In this document: in pieces, positions 21,484-32,941 of the stretch | Numbering within the stretch: position 1 is the stretch's first letter | Layout: every line of letters starts with the position of its first letter | Origin: Armillaria gallica | Lineage: Eukaryota; Basidiomycota; Agaricomycetes; Agaricales; Physalacriaceae | Length of the DNA stretch: 64,000 nucleotides | Reading direction: 5' to 3' | Assembly (NCBI GenBank): GCA_037576215.1 | Contig: JBANDB010000015.1 | Coordinates: 496,001-560,000, forward strand | Notes under the pieces: model-generated | Database searches by the model: none | What the model was told of the DNA's origin: nothing | The model's input: only the letters and a program-made list of their open reading frames with translations | Position numbers and translations under genes: made by a program

Positions 21484-23110
21484 ATCATGTCATGCACGCA
21501 AATGATGTCACACTCAAAACGCAAATGCATTTCATTGAATGCAAAAATGCAATTTATTAAACACATGCATATGAACGCAAATGCAAATGCAAACGGTAAC
21601 TCGCAAGGAACGCAAACGTGCAAGGAGAAAATGCAAAATTCTACGTGCCCGCTTATGGTGAGCAATGGTTCAACCATCCTTCCATTGTCCAGGTCCATCA
21701 TTGTTTCTTTTTTGTCTCCATTTGTTCTCATAAGCAAAGCAACAACTTCCACTTCCCCATTCTTTTCCCAAGCCCTTTCCATATGTCTGGTATTTTCTTC
21801 ACAGTCACCCATCTACTGACCTCTTATGAATGATAGTATCTGCAACAGCTTACACAATAAACTTACAATCTACTATGCAATCTACTCGTGCTTTCTTGGA
21901 TACTCTGACACTGAAGAGGACATGATGAAGCAGTGTTTCAATCTATTGTTGGCTCATTCAATGTGCTGGAGATCAGTTGAACTGATCGTACCCCCATTTC
22001 TGCTTTCTTGTATTTCTCGCATGGGCACATAGAATTCTGCGTTTATGTTTGCATGCATGCATTTGCATTTTCATGCATGCGTTTGTCACATCTGCATGAG
22101 CGTGATATGGCTGCGTTTGTTGGGCATCTTGTGTATTTGGGCTTATAGACGCCTGTAAAATCACTTCATTACCTACAGTGTAAGTAAGACTTACTGCCTA
22201 TCAGATTTATACCCAGTATGACATTGACACTGGCCATAATTAGCTTTCTTCCTCATGGTAGTGTCTCTGTACAGCTGAGTCCATTAATGTTCGAGCTGGT
22301 ATTTTAAATGTACAAACATCTGGATGTTTTGAGAGGTGTTAGTGACCATGAGGTATGATAACCTTCAGTAAAAACCCTGGTACCATTACCATTCTGTTGA
22401 GTAACAAGCTGAAGAAACCAAGACACTGGGCCAAATCCTGGCTCAAAAATGATGACTTGACAGCAACCTGGCTATGCATGACTAGAATACATCATAAAAG
22501 TAAAATACCTGTCTGGAGTGAGCAACTAGAAGCAATTATGGGCAGGAGAAATCGAAGCAATCATAAGTCAACTAGTTCAACTCAGACTTGAATGCATCAA
22601 ATGCACCGAACACAGATTTGTCACAAGACTGTCACACACTTGTGTTTAATTTTGGACGCATGCATTTCCAAAAGGAATGCATGTGTGCACCATCTTAACA
22701 CTTGCGTTCAATGTTTGGACTTATGTGTGACCTATTTTTAAAATACGTGAGTGTTTGCGTTGACTTTAGGGGTGCCCAATTCACTTAAAGTTGAGAACAG
22801 CACAAGTACTTCGACATAAAACTGTACTATATTCTTTGTGATACTAGAACTGACTAACATGCATGCATTTATAGCCTTTCCAGACGATTCCCCTTCATTC
22901 TTGAATCATAATAAGTCATGGAGATATCTCCAGGAAATTCGGACAAGTAAGTCTATGTTCAACAGAAAACATAATTAACAGGTATCGTTCAACTGACACT
23001 GGCTATCAAGATATCACGCATATAAAAACATCATTTGGCACACAAATGAACGCAAGTTGAACTCACGCACATGCAGACGAACACAGTTGAACGCATGCAT
23101 GCAGATGTCG
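21484..23110. repeat. Further GCAAATG/TGCATGCA motif clusters, no gene recognised between
   Basis: Clusters of ACGCAAATG, TGCATGCATT and GAACGCAA motifs lie at about 21,484-21,640, 22,040-22,115, 22,590-22,770 and 23,030-23,110. They are of the same type as those flanking element B. The intervening sequence has only short open frames. Confidence 0.5.
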
Positions 23111-23111
23111 A

Positions 23112-24142
23112 ATGCAGAATTCTCTTGGCCCTTCTTGCATCTGTGGAAGGATTGATAACCTCCAGGACATGTATCTGACGTGTGAAGAAATGGCAGAATC
23201 TGGAAACATTAACATGCTCGAAATTGCGCCTGAGCTTAAAACTCTCCACTTGACGGACATGCATCCAGAAGCCGTCATCATGTTTCCATGTGGGAACCTC
23301 ATCGCATTGTTGGATGCAAGGCCACTTTTAAGCATGGAGAGAACACCTGGGCACCTGGATATCATCGCCTCATGTCCGAACCTTCTCTCTTTTTCATATC
23401 ATCACCACAGTATGATCCCGAATCCTTCAATTCACAATTTCCCATTACCAGAAACACGTCACTCCAATCACTTTCCGCGTCGCTAGGGAAATTTCTTTCT
23501 AGTCTTGATTTACCAGCATTGAAATGCATGACAGTTACATCAGGGTGCAATATTGCTGATAATCCAGATTACTATGATATATCATGTCCAGAAGATGCAC
23601 TCCCAGGACTCGTGCTTTGATCATCCACTCCAGCTGCTCCTTGACAGTTCTTCATCTTATTGACATACCAATAATGGATGATCAGCTACTTTCTACCCCA
23701 ACTCCTCACACTCACCGTTGAACTCCAAGTGTCCACATTGACCTCTTCCACATGCAACAGTGACAATCTGAAGCACCTTTTCCATCGAATGATGGAAACC
23801 CAAGGTGTAGGGAACGACAAGTATCGTATCCTAATTCCTTCGCTGAAGAAAATGGCTATAATCATCTGAGAACTTAATTAACTTTTGGTTGAATTCCTCG
23901 ATGAAGGTTTTGTGGACATGGTTATCTCACATCGTGTTTTGGGACATTCACCTGTGTTTGAAAAACTCCGTGTTATAGTTTCAGGATGGGACTGCTATGT
24001 GCCGTTCTTATGGACAGGTGGTCACAAGACACTAGGCGCCTTGATGAAGGATGGCCTTCATCTTCAGCTGATCGTGGATGACATGACGGACTGGGTTGGC
24101 GATGCCAATGAGGCGCATTACAGTGATTCGGAAAGCGATTAG
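23112..24142 (+). pseudogene. F-box/LRR-type protein, frameshifted and 5'-truncated
   Basis: The frame from 23,112 gives LRR-like text (LEIAPELKTLHLTDMHPEA, HLDIIASCPNLLSFSYHH) and then shifts near 23,460 into the frame that reads SLQSLSASLGKFLSSLDLPA, with stops at 23,618 and 23,867. A recognisable C-terminal block follows (VDMVISHRVLGHSPVFEKLR to the stop at 24,142). The pattern fits the large basidiomycete F-box/LRR family. The F-box is missing; the 5' side ends in a TGCATGCA motif cluster. Confidence 0.6.
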
Positions 24143-24383
24143 ATTGGTTTGTGATGTTGAATAATCTTTATCTTACATATGAACATATTTACATCGCCAA
24201 TTTGTCATTGTGCATCTTTTGTGGAGGGTTTCTTGTGGCATGAGTCTGCGGAATGCATTTTTCATGCTCCATAAATGCTAGACTATCATTGGCTTGTGAA
24301 ATTGACTCCCAAAGGAAATCGATTTTAGACGACGAGGCGAAAAGGGAGGTGTAGTGGCAGTGGATCAGTCTATTTGTGTCTAT

Positions 24384-24966
24384 TTAAATTTCAAAGTTTG
24401 ACTCCGCAACACTGTCTCCTACCACCATTGCTGTACACGTGTCGTCGCCCGCCTCACTTATAGACCACTCAGTGCAGTCCTCAATTATTGAGAAGGAATG
24501 GATTTCATTCGACAAATGCACCATCCTAAGCACTGAGCTCCCTCGAGGTACTAATTCCCAATCAAGTTTACAAAGGATTTTGGCAGCTTTGCCTGTCGAA
24601 GAGGATGTCCAGTGTGTTGGTGCCACGATATTTGACAGCAAATTTGTTCGATCCCGGCTTTGCGCACATATAGGAACGATATCAACACAACCAAAGAACA
24701 CTATTTCATGGACGGCAGTGAGAATATGATCTCTTCTTCCCTCAACAATTTTTATCCGGATTTCGACATGCATATAGTCAGGTTGTCGTCTTTTGCCGCA
24801 TCGTAGATCCTCCCGAGCTGACGGTCGCACGCAGGTAGCTTTGGCTCCAAAGTTCTTTGTTCAAGCGGATGTAGTAGCTTTTCTGAATGTACAGAGACCG
24901 CTTGGGGCATCGTGGGCTCCTCGCCATTGAATAATTAAAGGATAAAGGGAGATCTTTATGATACAA
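24384..24966 (-). pseudogene. Unrecognised gene family member, copy 1 (paralogue near 49.7-50.05 kb)
   Basis: The minus strand encodes an N-terminal segment (24,966-24,778, SLYIQKSYYIRLNKELW) and, in another frame, a 148-codon ORF (24,830-24,384) with RRQPDYMHVEIRIKIVEGRR, VFFGCVDIVPICAQSRDRTN and a C-terminal part ending near 24,384. The middle part matches 49,780-49,990 on the plus strand (GRQPGYMNLKIQIKITKQRK). No known domain was recognised. A frameshift or short intron near 24,800 is needed to join the two frames. Confidence 0.4.
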
Positions 24967-25561
24967 GGATGGGAACTATAGAAAGTAACAGAAGGAGGAC
25001 ATCTTCATGGCCAGTATTCAGTGAAGGAGTACGTACATTCACAACCTGTCTGGAATCGTTTAATGATCCTCGTGTAGTCATCCTCTCAAAGTTATACTCG
25101 ACGGAAGAACAGAATGATACTAGGGCACATTTAGGATACAAAGTGCAGTTGATGCTTTCGATAGAACTGTGTCCTATTACTCTTCTCAGAATCACACCAA
25201 CCTTCTAACAACTGATCAGGATGAGCAACCCCTTGACTCGTCAGTTGCAAACGATGGACCGGTATTGCCACACACTGTGAGACCTTCACATTCACCATGA
25301 ACCAAATGAAGGATACGAAAGAATGGGTAAATGATGAGTCTAACTCAGACTGCGATGCTTCCGTCTTGCCAAGAAATTCTACGCATCTTGAATCGCATCT
25401 CATCATTTGTCCTCTTCTGTCCACTGTTTTACACATATTTAAAGATTGTACGTGATGCTGTTATCCCAAATACTGTCACTTTGACTAAAGGCTACAGCAC
25501 AGGTTTCCTTGATGCTGGATAATTTCCTTCCAGGGTAGGTCCCTATTTCTCACATTGTTCC

Positions 25562-26057
25562 AGCTCGTTTTCTCACTTTTGGCAAGGCCGGCTATCAATC
25601 TTCCAACTCAGAATTGGCCCAAGCGGTGGGCCCTTCCATTATTGTCAGTGCGCGTACTGATCAGCAGTATTTTAGACTAAACATAGTGTCCACGGTTCTC
25701 GATGTTGAGCTGTCTGCCATGCCCAAAGAACACCTTCAATTAGTACTTGGTGATTTAGAGGAAATTGTCCGCTGCGAGAGCTCCCGATTCCTAGTACTTA
25801 TGCTACAGGCCTACAATGCCATGATAGTCTTGTCAGCAACCCCTGTACCGAGTACGGCAATAGACCGTCACTTACTTTGGCAAATGCTGGATATTGACCG
25901 TCTGATAATGCTCCAGAGACTGCAAACTTGGCATTACCAGATTGGATACCAGATAGACCCTGATGTGAATGAACAAGAGTTCAACATCAGCCCCACCCAA
26001 ATCTCTTGTGCCAAACAGTGTCAAATCACCCTGATCCTTGACTGCTACTGCTACTGA
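25562..26057 (+). CDS. Unrecognised open frame, possibly an exon of a decayed gene
   Basis: The frame from about 25,562 (PARFLTFGKAGYQSSNSELA) to the TGA at 26,055 is open for 160 codons. It includes QLVLGDLEEIVRCESS and IVLSATPVPS. The last string resembles a helicase motif, but no Walker motifs accompany it. No start ATG or flanking exon can be placed with confidence. Confidence 0.25.
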
Positions 26058-26329
26058 GGTTGTTCTCGACACATTTCACTCGATGAGGTGTGTATCGTCC
26101 CCACCTCACATGCCCTTCATTTGAAGACATGCCTTATGCTGTGGCAGGATCCATTGACAATGTTTGTTTAGTGTGAATACCAGTCAATTTTTACTTGTGA
26201 ACTCATATATGCACCAAAAATCATACCATCTGCCATAGTCATTTCACACCTCTGTTTAAGCGCATGGCTTCCATAGCACTCTTGAATACAAACTTTTGAC
26301 GATGGAAAGATAAGCAACTTTTGAAAGTG

Positions 26330-27169
26330 CTACAACAGTGGCATCAAACAAATCTTCCAGACTCCCGGCTCATCTGTACTAGGCTCTATCTCAACGAACC
26401 TCATGTATCCAGGCAGGAAATCAACTCTCCTTATGCCCTTCCTTCTCTCCTCTTCTCCCGCCCTTTCTATCCGTTTCGCAAAAATGTTCATCACATCTTT
26501 ACCCCCAACTGCCTTCATCTCCTCATTGGTGACCCTGGTACACAACGCCATATAGAGGGCGACGCCCACGTCCCTAACCAAACTCGGTGATATGTGGATC
26601 TGCCATGGAAGGTACCTTGATACAAGGATCATGTTCTCGGGAAGGTCCTGAGGAGACATATATGGCTTGTCTCGGAGTGTCAAGATGTATGGTGAGATGT
26701 CTTGAGACAAATCGATGCTGAGGCATGGTGGATGCAGAGAATCGTGGATGTCGACAGTAGTTGATGTCTTTTGAGAGTTGTCCTTGACAGGAGGGAGGGT
26801 GACTGGGTGTCATAGTCCGTCGGGCGTTGGAGGAGGTTCAGTGGAGACTGGCTGAGATGACAACGAGGGCAAAGGGAGGACAGTATGAACGGTTAGAGGA
26901 GAATACAGGGAATACTCAGGAGAAGGGAAGTTGGGTAAAGATGGCGGTGAAGAATTGTTATAATCGAGTGAGGGTGTATCATTCAGTGACTGAGAGTGAT
27001 GGTGCATGTGTGAATGGCAGCTAGTAGGTGGCAGTTGAAATAGCCTCTGATATGAACAAGTTGCTATTGATGAAGACATATGGTTTGTACCATATGAGTA
27101 CGTGTCATTGGGTGAGTCGGCAGAGTGCACCGTTTTCGTGGTCACCTTGTACGAAATGTGATGAGGCAT
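26330..27169 (-). pseudogene. DUF6699-type protein with one in-frame TGA
   Basis: Frame 27,169-26,330 on the minus strand is open except for one TGA at 26,812-26,810 (context CTA TGA CAC). The N-terminal 119 codons are low-complexity, His/Ser/Pro-rich. The C-terminal part has the pattern I associate with the basidiomycete DUF6699 domain: SRYLPWQIHISPS, then DVGVALYMALCTRVTNEEM, then KGIRRVDFLPGYMRFVEIE, then VWKICL before the end. Its function is not known. A single C to T change at a CpG would explain the stop, as elsewhere in the window. The downstream half has internal ATGs and could still be made. Confidence 0.6.
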
Positions 27170-27491
27170 GTCGGTGCTATCTGTTGAAAGACTTGCTCAA
27201 CCTTATACCCACTGCTTCTCATAATCGAGGATGGCGGTTCTGATAGGGCCTTTTGGCAATGCCTCAAAGCGCCATCGGAAGCAGTGTCTACAACACTGCA
27301 CCACCCGACCCAGACGGTGGGGAGATTCTTATGTGATTCACAGCGGGGCCATCGTATGAGAGGAGGCTTGTTGTCTAGATGTCATTGAGAGCATGTGCAT
27401 TAACTGGCACGGAGAAGCTGTGGTGCATACAATGCTGTATTAGGGTTTATAAATAAGCTGTTTTGAGGTGGTGCATAACAGCTCACCGATG

Positions 27492-28419
27492 TCACCAGCT
27501 TCCGTACAAAGCAAAATTGGATAGTAAAAGTTGGAAAGGGAGACCATTCCACTGTGTGCAGTGACAGTCGATCCTAGGAATCATGCGCGCTTGTGTATCG
27601 TAGTCAGTTTCGTGGATCCTGGTGATATCATGAACTGTAAGATTTTCAAGCTGTTCACACCTTAAAAATCTCGTACCGTTTGTAGTAGATGTGCACAGAG
27701 AGGGATCGTTTGCAATGACTCTTGACAGCAATACATCACAGATCCAACAGAACTACAGCAGCATCAGAAATGAACCGTACATCAAGCGTAAAGTACTTAT
27801 GGTTACTGTTGTCCAAAACTGGGACATAGCAAGTTACAGTACCAATGTGGAAGAATGGACACTGCAATGCATCACAGATAGACATGGAGGATGTTAACTG
27901 GTGACATGCTGCACCCTTCATTAAGTGCCCGAGCATTCTCGGACCTTGGCCCATTATCCGAATAGCTTCTGTCATCAAAAAACTTCCTGTAGCTTTCAGA
28001 ATCATAAGTCAGGAAGATACACTTTCAAGTTAAGTGCTCGACTTACCTCAAGTTCTGTAACAGCAATATGACATCCTGATGAACACACTTAAAATATGGC
28101 TATCTACACCGACATATTGAAGCTGACAGCTGTGAAGAGCGAAGCCAAGGTCACCCTGATCTATACAAGGACCATGTGAGATCAGAAGACTGAATAAAAA
28201 GATCAGACGCTTATGGAAGACACACCTCAAAAAAGGTGCCCATTGAATTGTATAGTCTCCGGCTACAGCTGTATGCAGCAATGCAGTACACAAAAAGAAG
28301 GGATCCAACAGCAGCACTACAATGGAGGCCTCCCGCATGTTTGCATGGTTAGGTATGTGCATGATGTCTTCCTTCGATCCTTCGATTGTGTATCCAGAGC
28401 AAGGAATTTCGGCCGTCAT
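27492..28419 (-). pseudogene. F-box/LRR-like relic
   Basis: The clearest block reads DVLLSRVIANDPSLCTST then LRCEQLENLTVHDITR, an LRR-like pattern seen in basidiomycete F-box proteins. Upstream frames (28,005-27,736 and 28,419-28,048) are open but shift frame, and a GTAAGT donor near 28,049 suggests at least one intron. No F-box was recognised, so the assignment is weak. Confidence 0.35.
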
Positions 28420-28445
28420 CTATGAGGGTCTATTAAAATTTGCTA

Positions 28446-28505
28446 CCTTATTGCTATTTTCGAAAATGATGACAGTACGAAAAAAATAGTTTAGTTTTGG
28501 GCCAT
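28446..28505 (+). repeat. Left terminal inverted repeat of the 2.8-kb transposon
   Basis: It pairs with about 31,157-31,218. Two of the differences are C/T at CpG (TTCG against TTTG, ACG against ATG); the A-run differs in length. Confidence 0.8.
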
Positions 28506-28629
28506 ATGAGGCAATGACATCATCAGGGCAAAGGGCTTCGAGGCACGTTGTATCATGATGCAACATTCTTCTCTCTCCCTCTTTCATCATCCCTACTCTG
28601 TCAATCCATCCCTGCTGCCTGCATCTGCA

Positions 28630-29981
28630 ATGTCTGATAACTCTCAGCTCTCTACTGATGATAACAATGAGGGAGGTGATGGTAACGAATACCCTGGCAA
28701 GTTCGCATGGTATCTGTTTGAATATCATTTGCTGACTGTACCAGTATCTACCTACAACGATGGTCACGGCATTCACTACAAGGTCAAACTGCTAGAAAAT
28801 TTTCCTACTCTGCAGGCTGGTGAAAAGCGATGGTCAAATGCAGTACGCAAGCATGTCAATGGGATCTTCCATGTGCACGAACTTTCAGTCTTGGGTGAAA
28901 TTCTTGGCTACGCTATTTGATCTGTGAAGCGCAACGAACGGACTCTTGACTTCAAGGTTGTTGCTGGGGAGTTACATGCGAAGAACTTCATGGTGACATG
29001 GATGATACCTCGCTTATCTGACAAGGATATGCCTCTTGACTTGGTGGATGCTTTCGAGGATATGGTTCAGCAGGCGGAGAAGAAGGCGAAACCTGAGGTG
29101 GCCTTGGAATTGGTTGAAGATGTATGTGCCTTTCACTCTTCTGGCGCATACATTCACTCAAGGTTCTGCTACAGGATGACAAGGATGAGGATGGAGATAG
29201 TTCTGATGATGCTGAAGAAACTGGCAGATCAAAGAAGAAGAAGAAGATGAGCAAATCGGTGAGTACATATCATTCTATTGTATTCCTCATGGTCTTACTA
29301 GGACATCAGACACCTGAATGCACAGTGCATGAGCTTGAGATCGAGGATGAGATTGTAAACTTGCAGATGGCACACCTGTGCCATGATGTGGAGTGCCGTA
29401 ACTACGGGAAGCTTTGTTGGCCAGATGCAATAAGTGGAAAGCACATTTTTCTAACCGCTACGCATCTCGATACATGGGCTGCCGCTATTGTAAGTCTTTT
29501 GTTCCAATTCTCGTAGCAATGCTCTCACATCATGTAGGTTGAAAAGGTTGCCCAAGTCGACATTGACCATGCCCCAGATACGAGGATGTTCCAACTCGGT
29601 CGTACAGCTGCAGACGATGCCCTTCTTCAATGTCGTAAGGCCAACTCTGCTATCACTTCTGCTCCTTCAGTGACACCGCCGATGAACTTCATCTTCCCTA
29701 ACCTCGCTGACCTACTTGGTGCCCAGGCGCAACGACCTTTACCACTGGAACCCTCCCAGAAAGTCAACTTTGCTCCAAAAATTGACCTCGCTACCTTCTG
29801 CGCTCGCTATTCTCTTTCTGAGGACATCCAACTCAAGCTATCCTTGTACCAGGTGACTGGACCGCATACCCTAGCCTATTTATCAGATGAAATATCGTCA
29901 ATGGAGGCATTTTTATGCCCTGCTCAGTTAGGTAATATCCATGATGCCGAAAATCGGTGGAAGCATTCAGTAAACCATTAG
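28630..29981 (+). CDS. Accessory gene of the 2.8-kb transposon, four exons, one in-frame TGA
   Basis: Proposed exons are 28,630-29,121, 29,175-29,258, 29,310-29,489 and 29,538-29,981. All introns are GT-AG, phase 0 and 48-53 nt, giving 399 codons. A single TGA at 28,918-28,920 (ATT TGA TCT) interrupts exon 1 and fits a CGA to TGA change. Exon 2 encodes an acidic run followed by GRSKKKKKMSKS, a likely nuclear signal. Exon 3 has a Cys/His group (AHLCHDVECRNYGKLCW). Exon 4 has a predicted helical block (LATFCARYSLSEDIQLKLSL). I do not recognise the family. Its place between the inverted repeats suggests a helper or DNA-binding partner of the transposase. Confidence 0.65.
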
Positions 29982-30000
29982 TTACCATCATGTACATGCT

Positions 30001-31075
30001 TTAGTCAATGTAGTAACCCGAATGTATAAAGGATCCTCGTGCCATATCACTAGTAATGATGTCGCAAGCCTCATATAGTTCGAAGTACTGAGCTTTTGAC
30101 TGATAGAAACTGATGCCTTGATGACGAAGATGCGACTTGATTACCAACCATGCCTGCTCAATAGGATTGTATTCAGGATAGTACGGTGGAAGGAACTCAA
30201 TCCTGCAGCCTGATTGCATGGTTAATACTGTTACAATCGTCTAATGGACAGGTAATATCTCACCATAGGCCCTGACCAAATTTTCGATCTCTTGGGAATG
30301 GTGGATACAAGCATTATCAAGAACTAAAATGCTTCGAGGGCCAGGATATGGTGAAGTGAGTGGAAGCTAATCATGCAAGTATAAGCTGAGATAATGGATA
30401 CCAGAAAGGACGACGAACCACACTTTCACGAAGATATGAGATGAACTTCGTGCAGTCAAAAGAGCCCTCTACCACCTTTGCAGCAATAATACCATCATCC
30501 AGCGTCAATGCCCCACAAATGCTGAACCATCTGTTGCACACAAACGGCTGAGCGACAGGTGCACGTTTTCCCCGGGGCGCTCTGGCTCGCATTCGAGAGT
30601 ATGTGCGGTCATCCTTTGATACCTCATCCATAGCCACAAGATATGAAGCTGGATACTTAGCAATTCGTCGTATGAAGCTAGCACATTTGTAGGGACACTT
30701 CTCCTTTGCCATCTTCATGATCTTCTTGATGCTATAGCCAGCAGCTTCAAATGCACGGTGGATTGTAGCAAGACAGATGGTGATGTTGTGATAGTGATGG
30801 AGACGTTCTTGATATTCGTCGAGGAATTTCGAAGGATTGTGCCAGGCAAGAGAGAGAAGATATGCTATATCTGCAGCAAGAAGCTTTTGAGGACGCCCAT
30901 GACCCAGAGCTGGTTCCTTTGCAACATCTCCAGTAAGGCGGAAATGATGCTGGGTACAATACAGTGTTGATAATGAGAATCTTGTCATGCGTAGGATTTC
31001 TTCAGGAGAGTCTCCTCTGACTCTCATGTGGAGAGCTGTTTGCTTGAGATCATCACTGATATTGTGGTAAACCAT
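30001..31075 (-). CDS. DD34E transposase (Tc1/mariner-IS630 type, DDE_3-like), 322 aa
   Basis: Proposed exons on the minus strand are 31,075-30,419, 30,366-30,264 and 30,209-30,001, with two GT-AG introns of 52 and 54 nt, giving 322 residues and no premature stop. The N-terminus is helix-turn-helix-like (ISDDLKQTALHMRVRGDSPE, then EEILRMTRFSLSTLY). The DDE core has D150 (VAMDEVSKDD), D236 (SILVLDNACIHHSQ) and E271 (PPYYPEYNPIEQAW), with 34 residues between the second Asp and Glu. It would excise and insert the element bounded by the inverted repeats around it. The frame and catalytic residues are intact, so it may be functional. The first intron's donor (GTTCGT) is the least certain point. 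Confidence 0.8.
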
Positions 31076-31156
31076 GCGGTAGGGTGATGATGGTCAGAGG
31101 GCAAGGTGCATGCTATGCGCTGGCATTCATGACATCATTGATTCATAATCTACATG

Positions 31157-31218
31157 CCCGCAAAACTATAAACTTTTTTTTTTCATACTGTCATCATTTT
31201 CAAAAATAGCAATAAGAC
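31157..31218 (-). repeat. Right terminal inverted repeat of the 2.8-kb transposon
   Basis: This is the reverse-complement match of 28,446-28,505. It lies about 80 bp upstream of the transposase start codon. Confidence 0.8.
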
Positions 31219-31290
31219 ACTAGGTCATAAAAAGGCCAGTGTCAATCTTGTCAGCATCATTGCAAGAACAGATGGGGCAGGATAACACAC

Positions 31291-32110
31291 TCATTCATTA
31301 CAAAAAGTTAGGATATGGTAGCCCGTCACCGATCCGTATACGTCTTCAATTTGACAGGCTAAGTACTTCAGATTGAGAATTCCAGAATATCGTGAATTGG
31401 AAAAAACATGTCGGTGATTAAGAGAATGTCTTGGTTCTATGGGCACGGCGCTCATCTCAAATAAGACAAGTGCCATTTTCCAGGAGATGAGAAGAGCAGA
31501 ATTCAGTGATGGCAAAAGGAAGAGCTGCAGCAGACCCTGTAACTGACCAGAGCCGGGCCATGGCTGGGAATTTATACCCCCTGAGATATACCGAGGAAAC
31601 GGAAAGGAAATCCATACAGGAAGTTCCAAGTACTTTCAGCCTGTTGAAGAAAGGTTAGCACGAGGAGCAACCGACAAGGCAAACTTGGCTTACCAAAATT
31701 GGATAATTTAATAGTGATTCAACATGTATGTAATCATTTATAGTACAAATTTTTTTTGAATCGTAGCAAGTTGGAAACAGCACACTGCCCAAGCGAGTAA
31801 TATTACTAGAAGCATAGCATCCGTCTTGCTTGTGGAAGGTTGCCAAGTCACGAAAAGCGCCAGCTGTTAAATATATTGGGAACGGGGCGAGTTCAAAGAT
31901 CTGCAACGGATTGCACAGATATGTGTCAATATACAATATTTCTCCATGCAGTGGCAGTGTAGGTAGCGGCATTCAGCGGGCCGGACTTGGGCGGGACCAA
32001 ATCTATTTAGACTCCGATGTACATGTATCTTGTCCAGAACACCCACCATGCTGCTGCCGATCTAATGAGGAAGAGTCGGCCATGAACCCAATCCACGACA
32101 GTTGACGTTG
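31291..32110 (-). pseudogene. Unrecognised decayed multi-exon region
   Basis: Minus-strand frames 31,972-31,655 (LYIDTYLCNPLQIFELAPFP, then TAGAFRDLATFHK) and 31,629-31,291 could be joined by an intron with a GTAAGC donor near 31,694 and an acceptor near 31,635. I cannot name a family, and the frames after the intron are broken. It may be one gene with the relic at 32.9-34.1 kb. Confidence 0.25.
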
Positions 32111-32941
32111 AAACTCATCAGTGTCGCCATAGAGAATGCTTCGATACTCTCTCTGTCCACGATTTAACAACAGTCCTATCATTCAGAATCATTCTCGAGT
32201 ACATGGTCCTTGTTTGATTCAAGACCGTCACATTGAACCAGGACGACCCTTCGCAGTAGCAGAGGTAGATGGCAGCCGGACTTTGCAATCGGATGGTGCA
32301 TCAATAGACCTGGACAACGCCGTTTTACTCTTAGTCAACTACCGTGAGCTATCACCTCGTTCCATGGCAGTCGCAATATCGATATAGTTCTCATGACAAC
32401 AACACAGGGAAGAGTACAGAGTACTCAAGTTTCTGGGCACTCATTGGAATAGGGGGAGGTATGTATCATTTGTGCCGGTGCTGTTCATTGCTTACAAGGA
32501 ACAGATCACATTCACAACACGCATATAGTCAGGTTATAATGGCGTTTTCAGCTTGTGAAACCATTCTCAGTAGGCAGATACCACATTCCGAGGTACTATC
32601 CAGCGTACGTACACCACGGATGCCTCCGCATTCCCGATGACTTATTCCTGCTTTAGACACATCGACTTGGTGTATGGATGCACACGATATTACTATGTAT
32701 CACTCCATGGACTGCTGAATACATCGGTTTCAGTATTTTTGATTGCAAAACAACATGGGAAATTTAGCAGCTCAAAAACAAACCCACGGTTAGGTGTCAT
32801 TTTGGACCTTCAGCATCCTTAACGCTGTCGCCGATGTCTCACCACTGAAGGGTAAGACTTCTGGAAGAAACGAAGGAAATTGCCTTTGTTGCCTTCATAG
32901 GGAAGGTGTTTTTTCCACCGACCTACTGATGTTTAGTACGG

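Larger units (their letters stand above)
28446..31218. mobile_element. Two-gene DD34E DNA transposon with about 60-bp terminal inverted repeats
   Basis: The left end CTTATTGCTATTTTCGAAAA at about 28,447 reads on as TGATGACAGTACGAAAA. The reverse complement of the right end reads CTTATTGCTATTTTTGAAAA then TGATGACAGTATGAAAA. Alignment continues to GTTTTG..GGGC, about 60 nt with few differences. Inside are a plus-strand spliced gene (28,630-29,981) and a minus-strand transposase (31,075-30,001), meeting tail to tail 19 nt apart. A TA lies next to the left end (28,444-28,445) and near the right (31,221-31,222), so the exact boundary is uncertain by a few bases. Confidence 0.8.

Noticed and set aside
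24439..24729. Plus-strand 96-codon frame opposite the 24.4-24.8 kb relic
   Set aside because: The minus-strand reading has a paralogue at 49.8 kb; the plus-strand frame does not.
25614..26057. SNF2-type helicase based on IVLSATPV
   Set aside because: The string alone resembles helicase motif III; no Walker A/B motifs or other motifs are present.
29986..30000. Target-site boundary in the middle of the 2.8-kb transposon (two separate elements)
   Set aside because: Both genes lie between one pair of matching inverted repeats, and no repeats occur between them.
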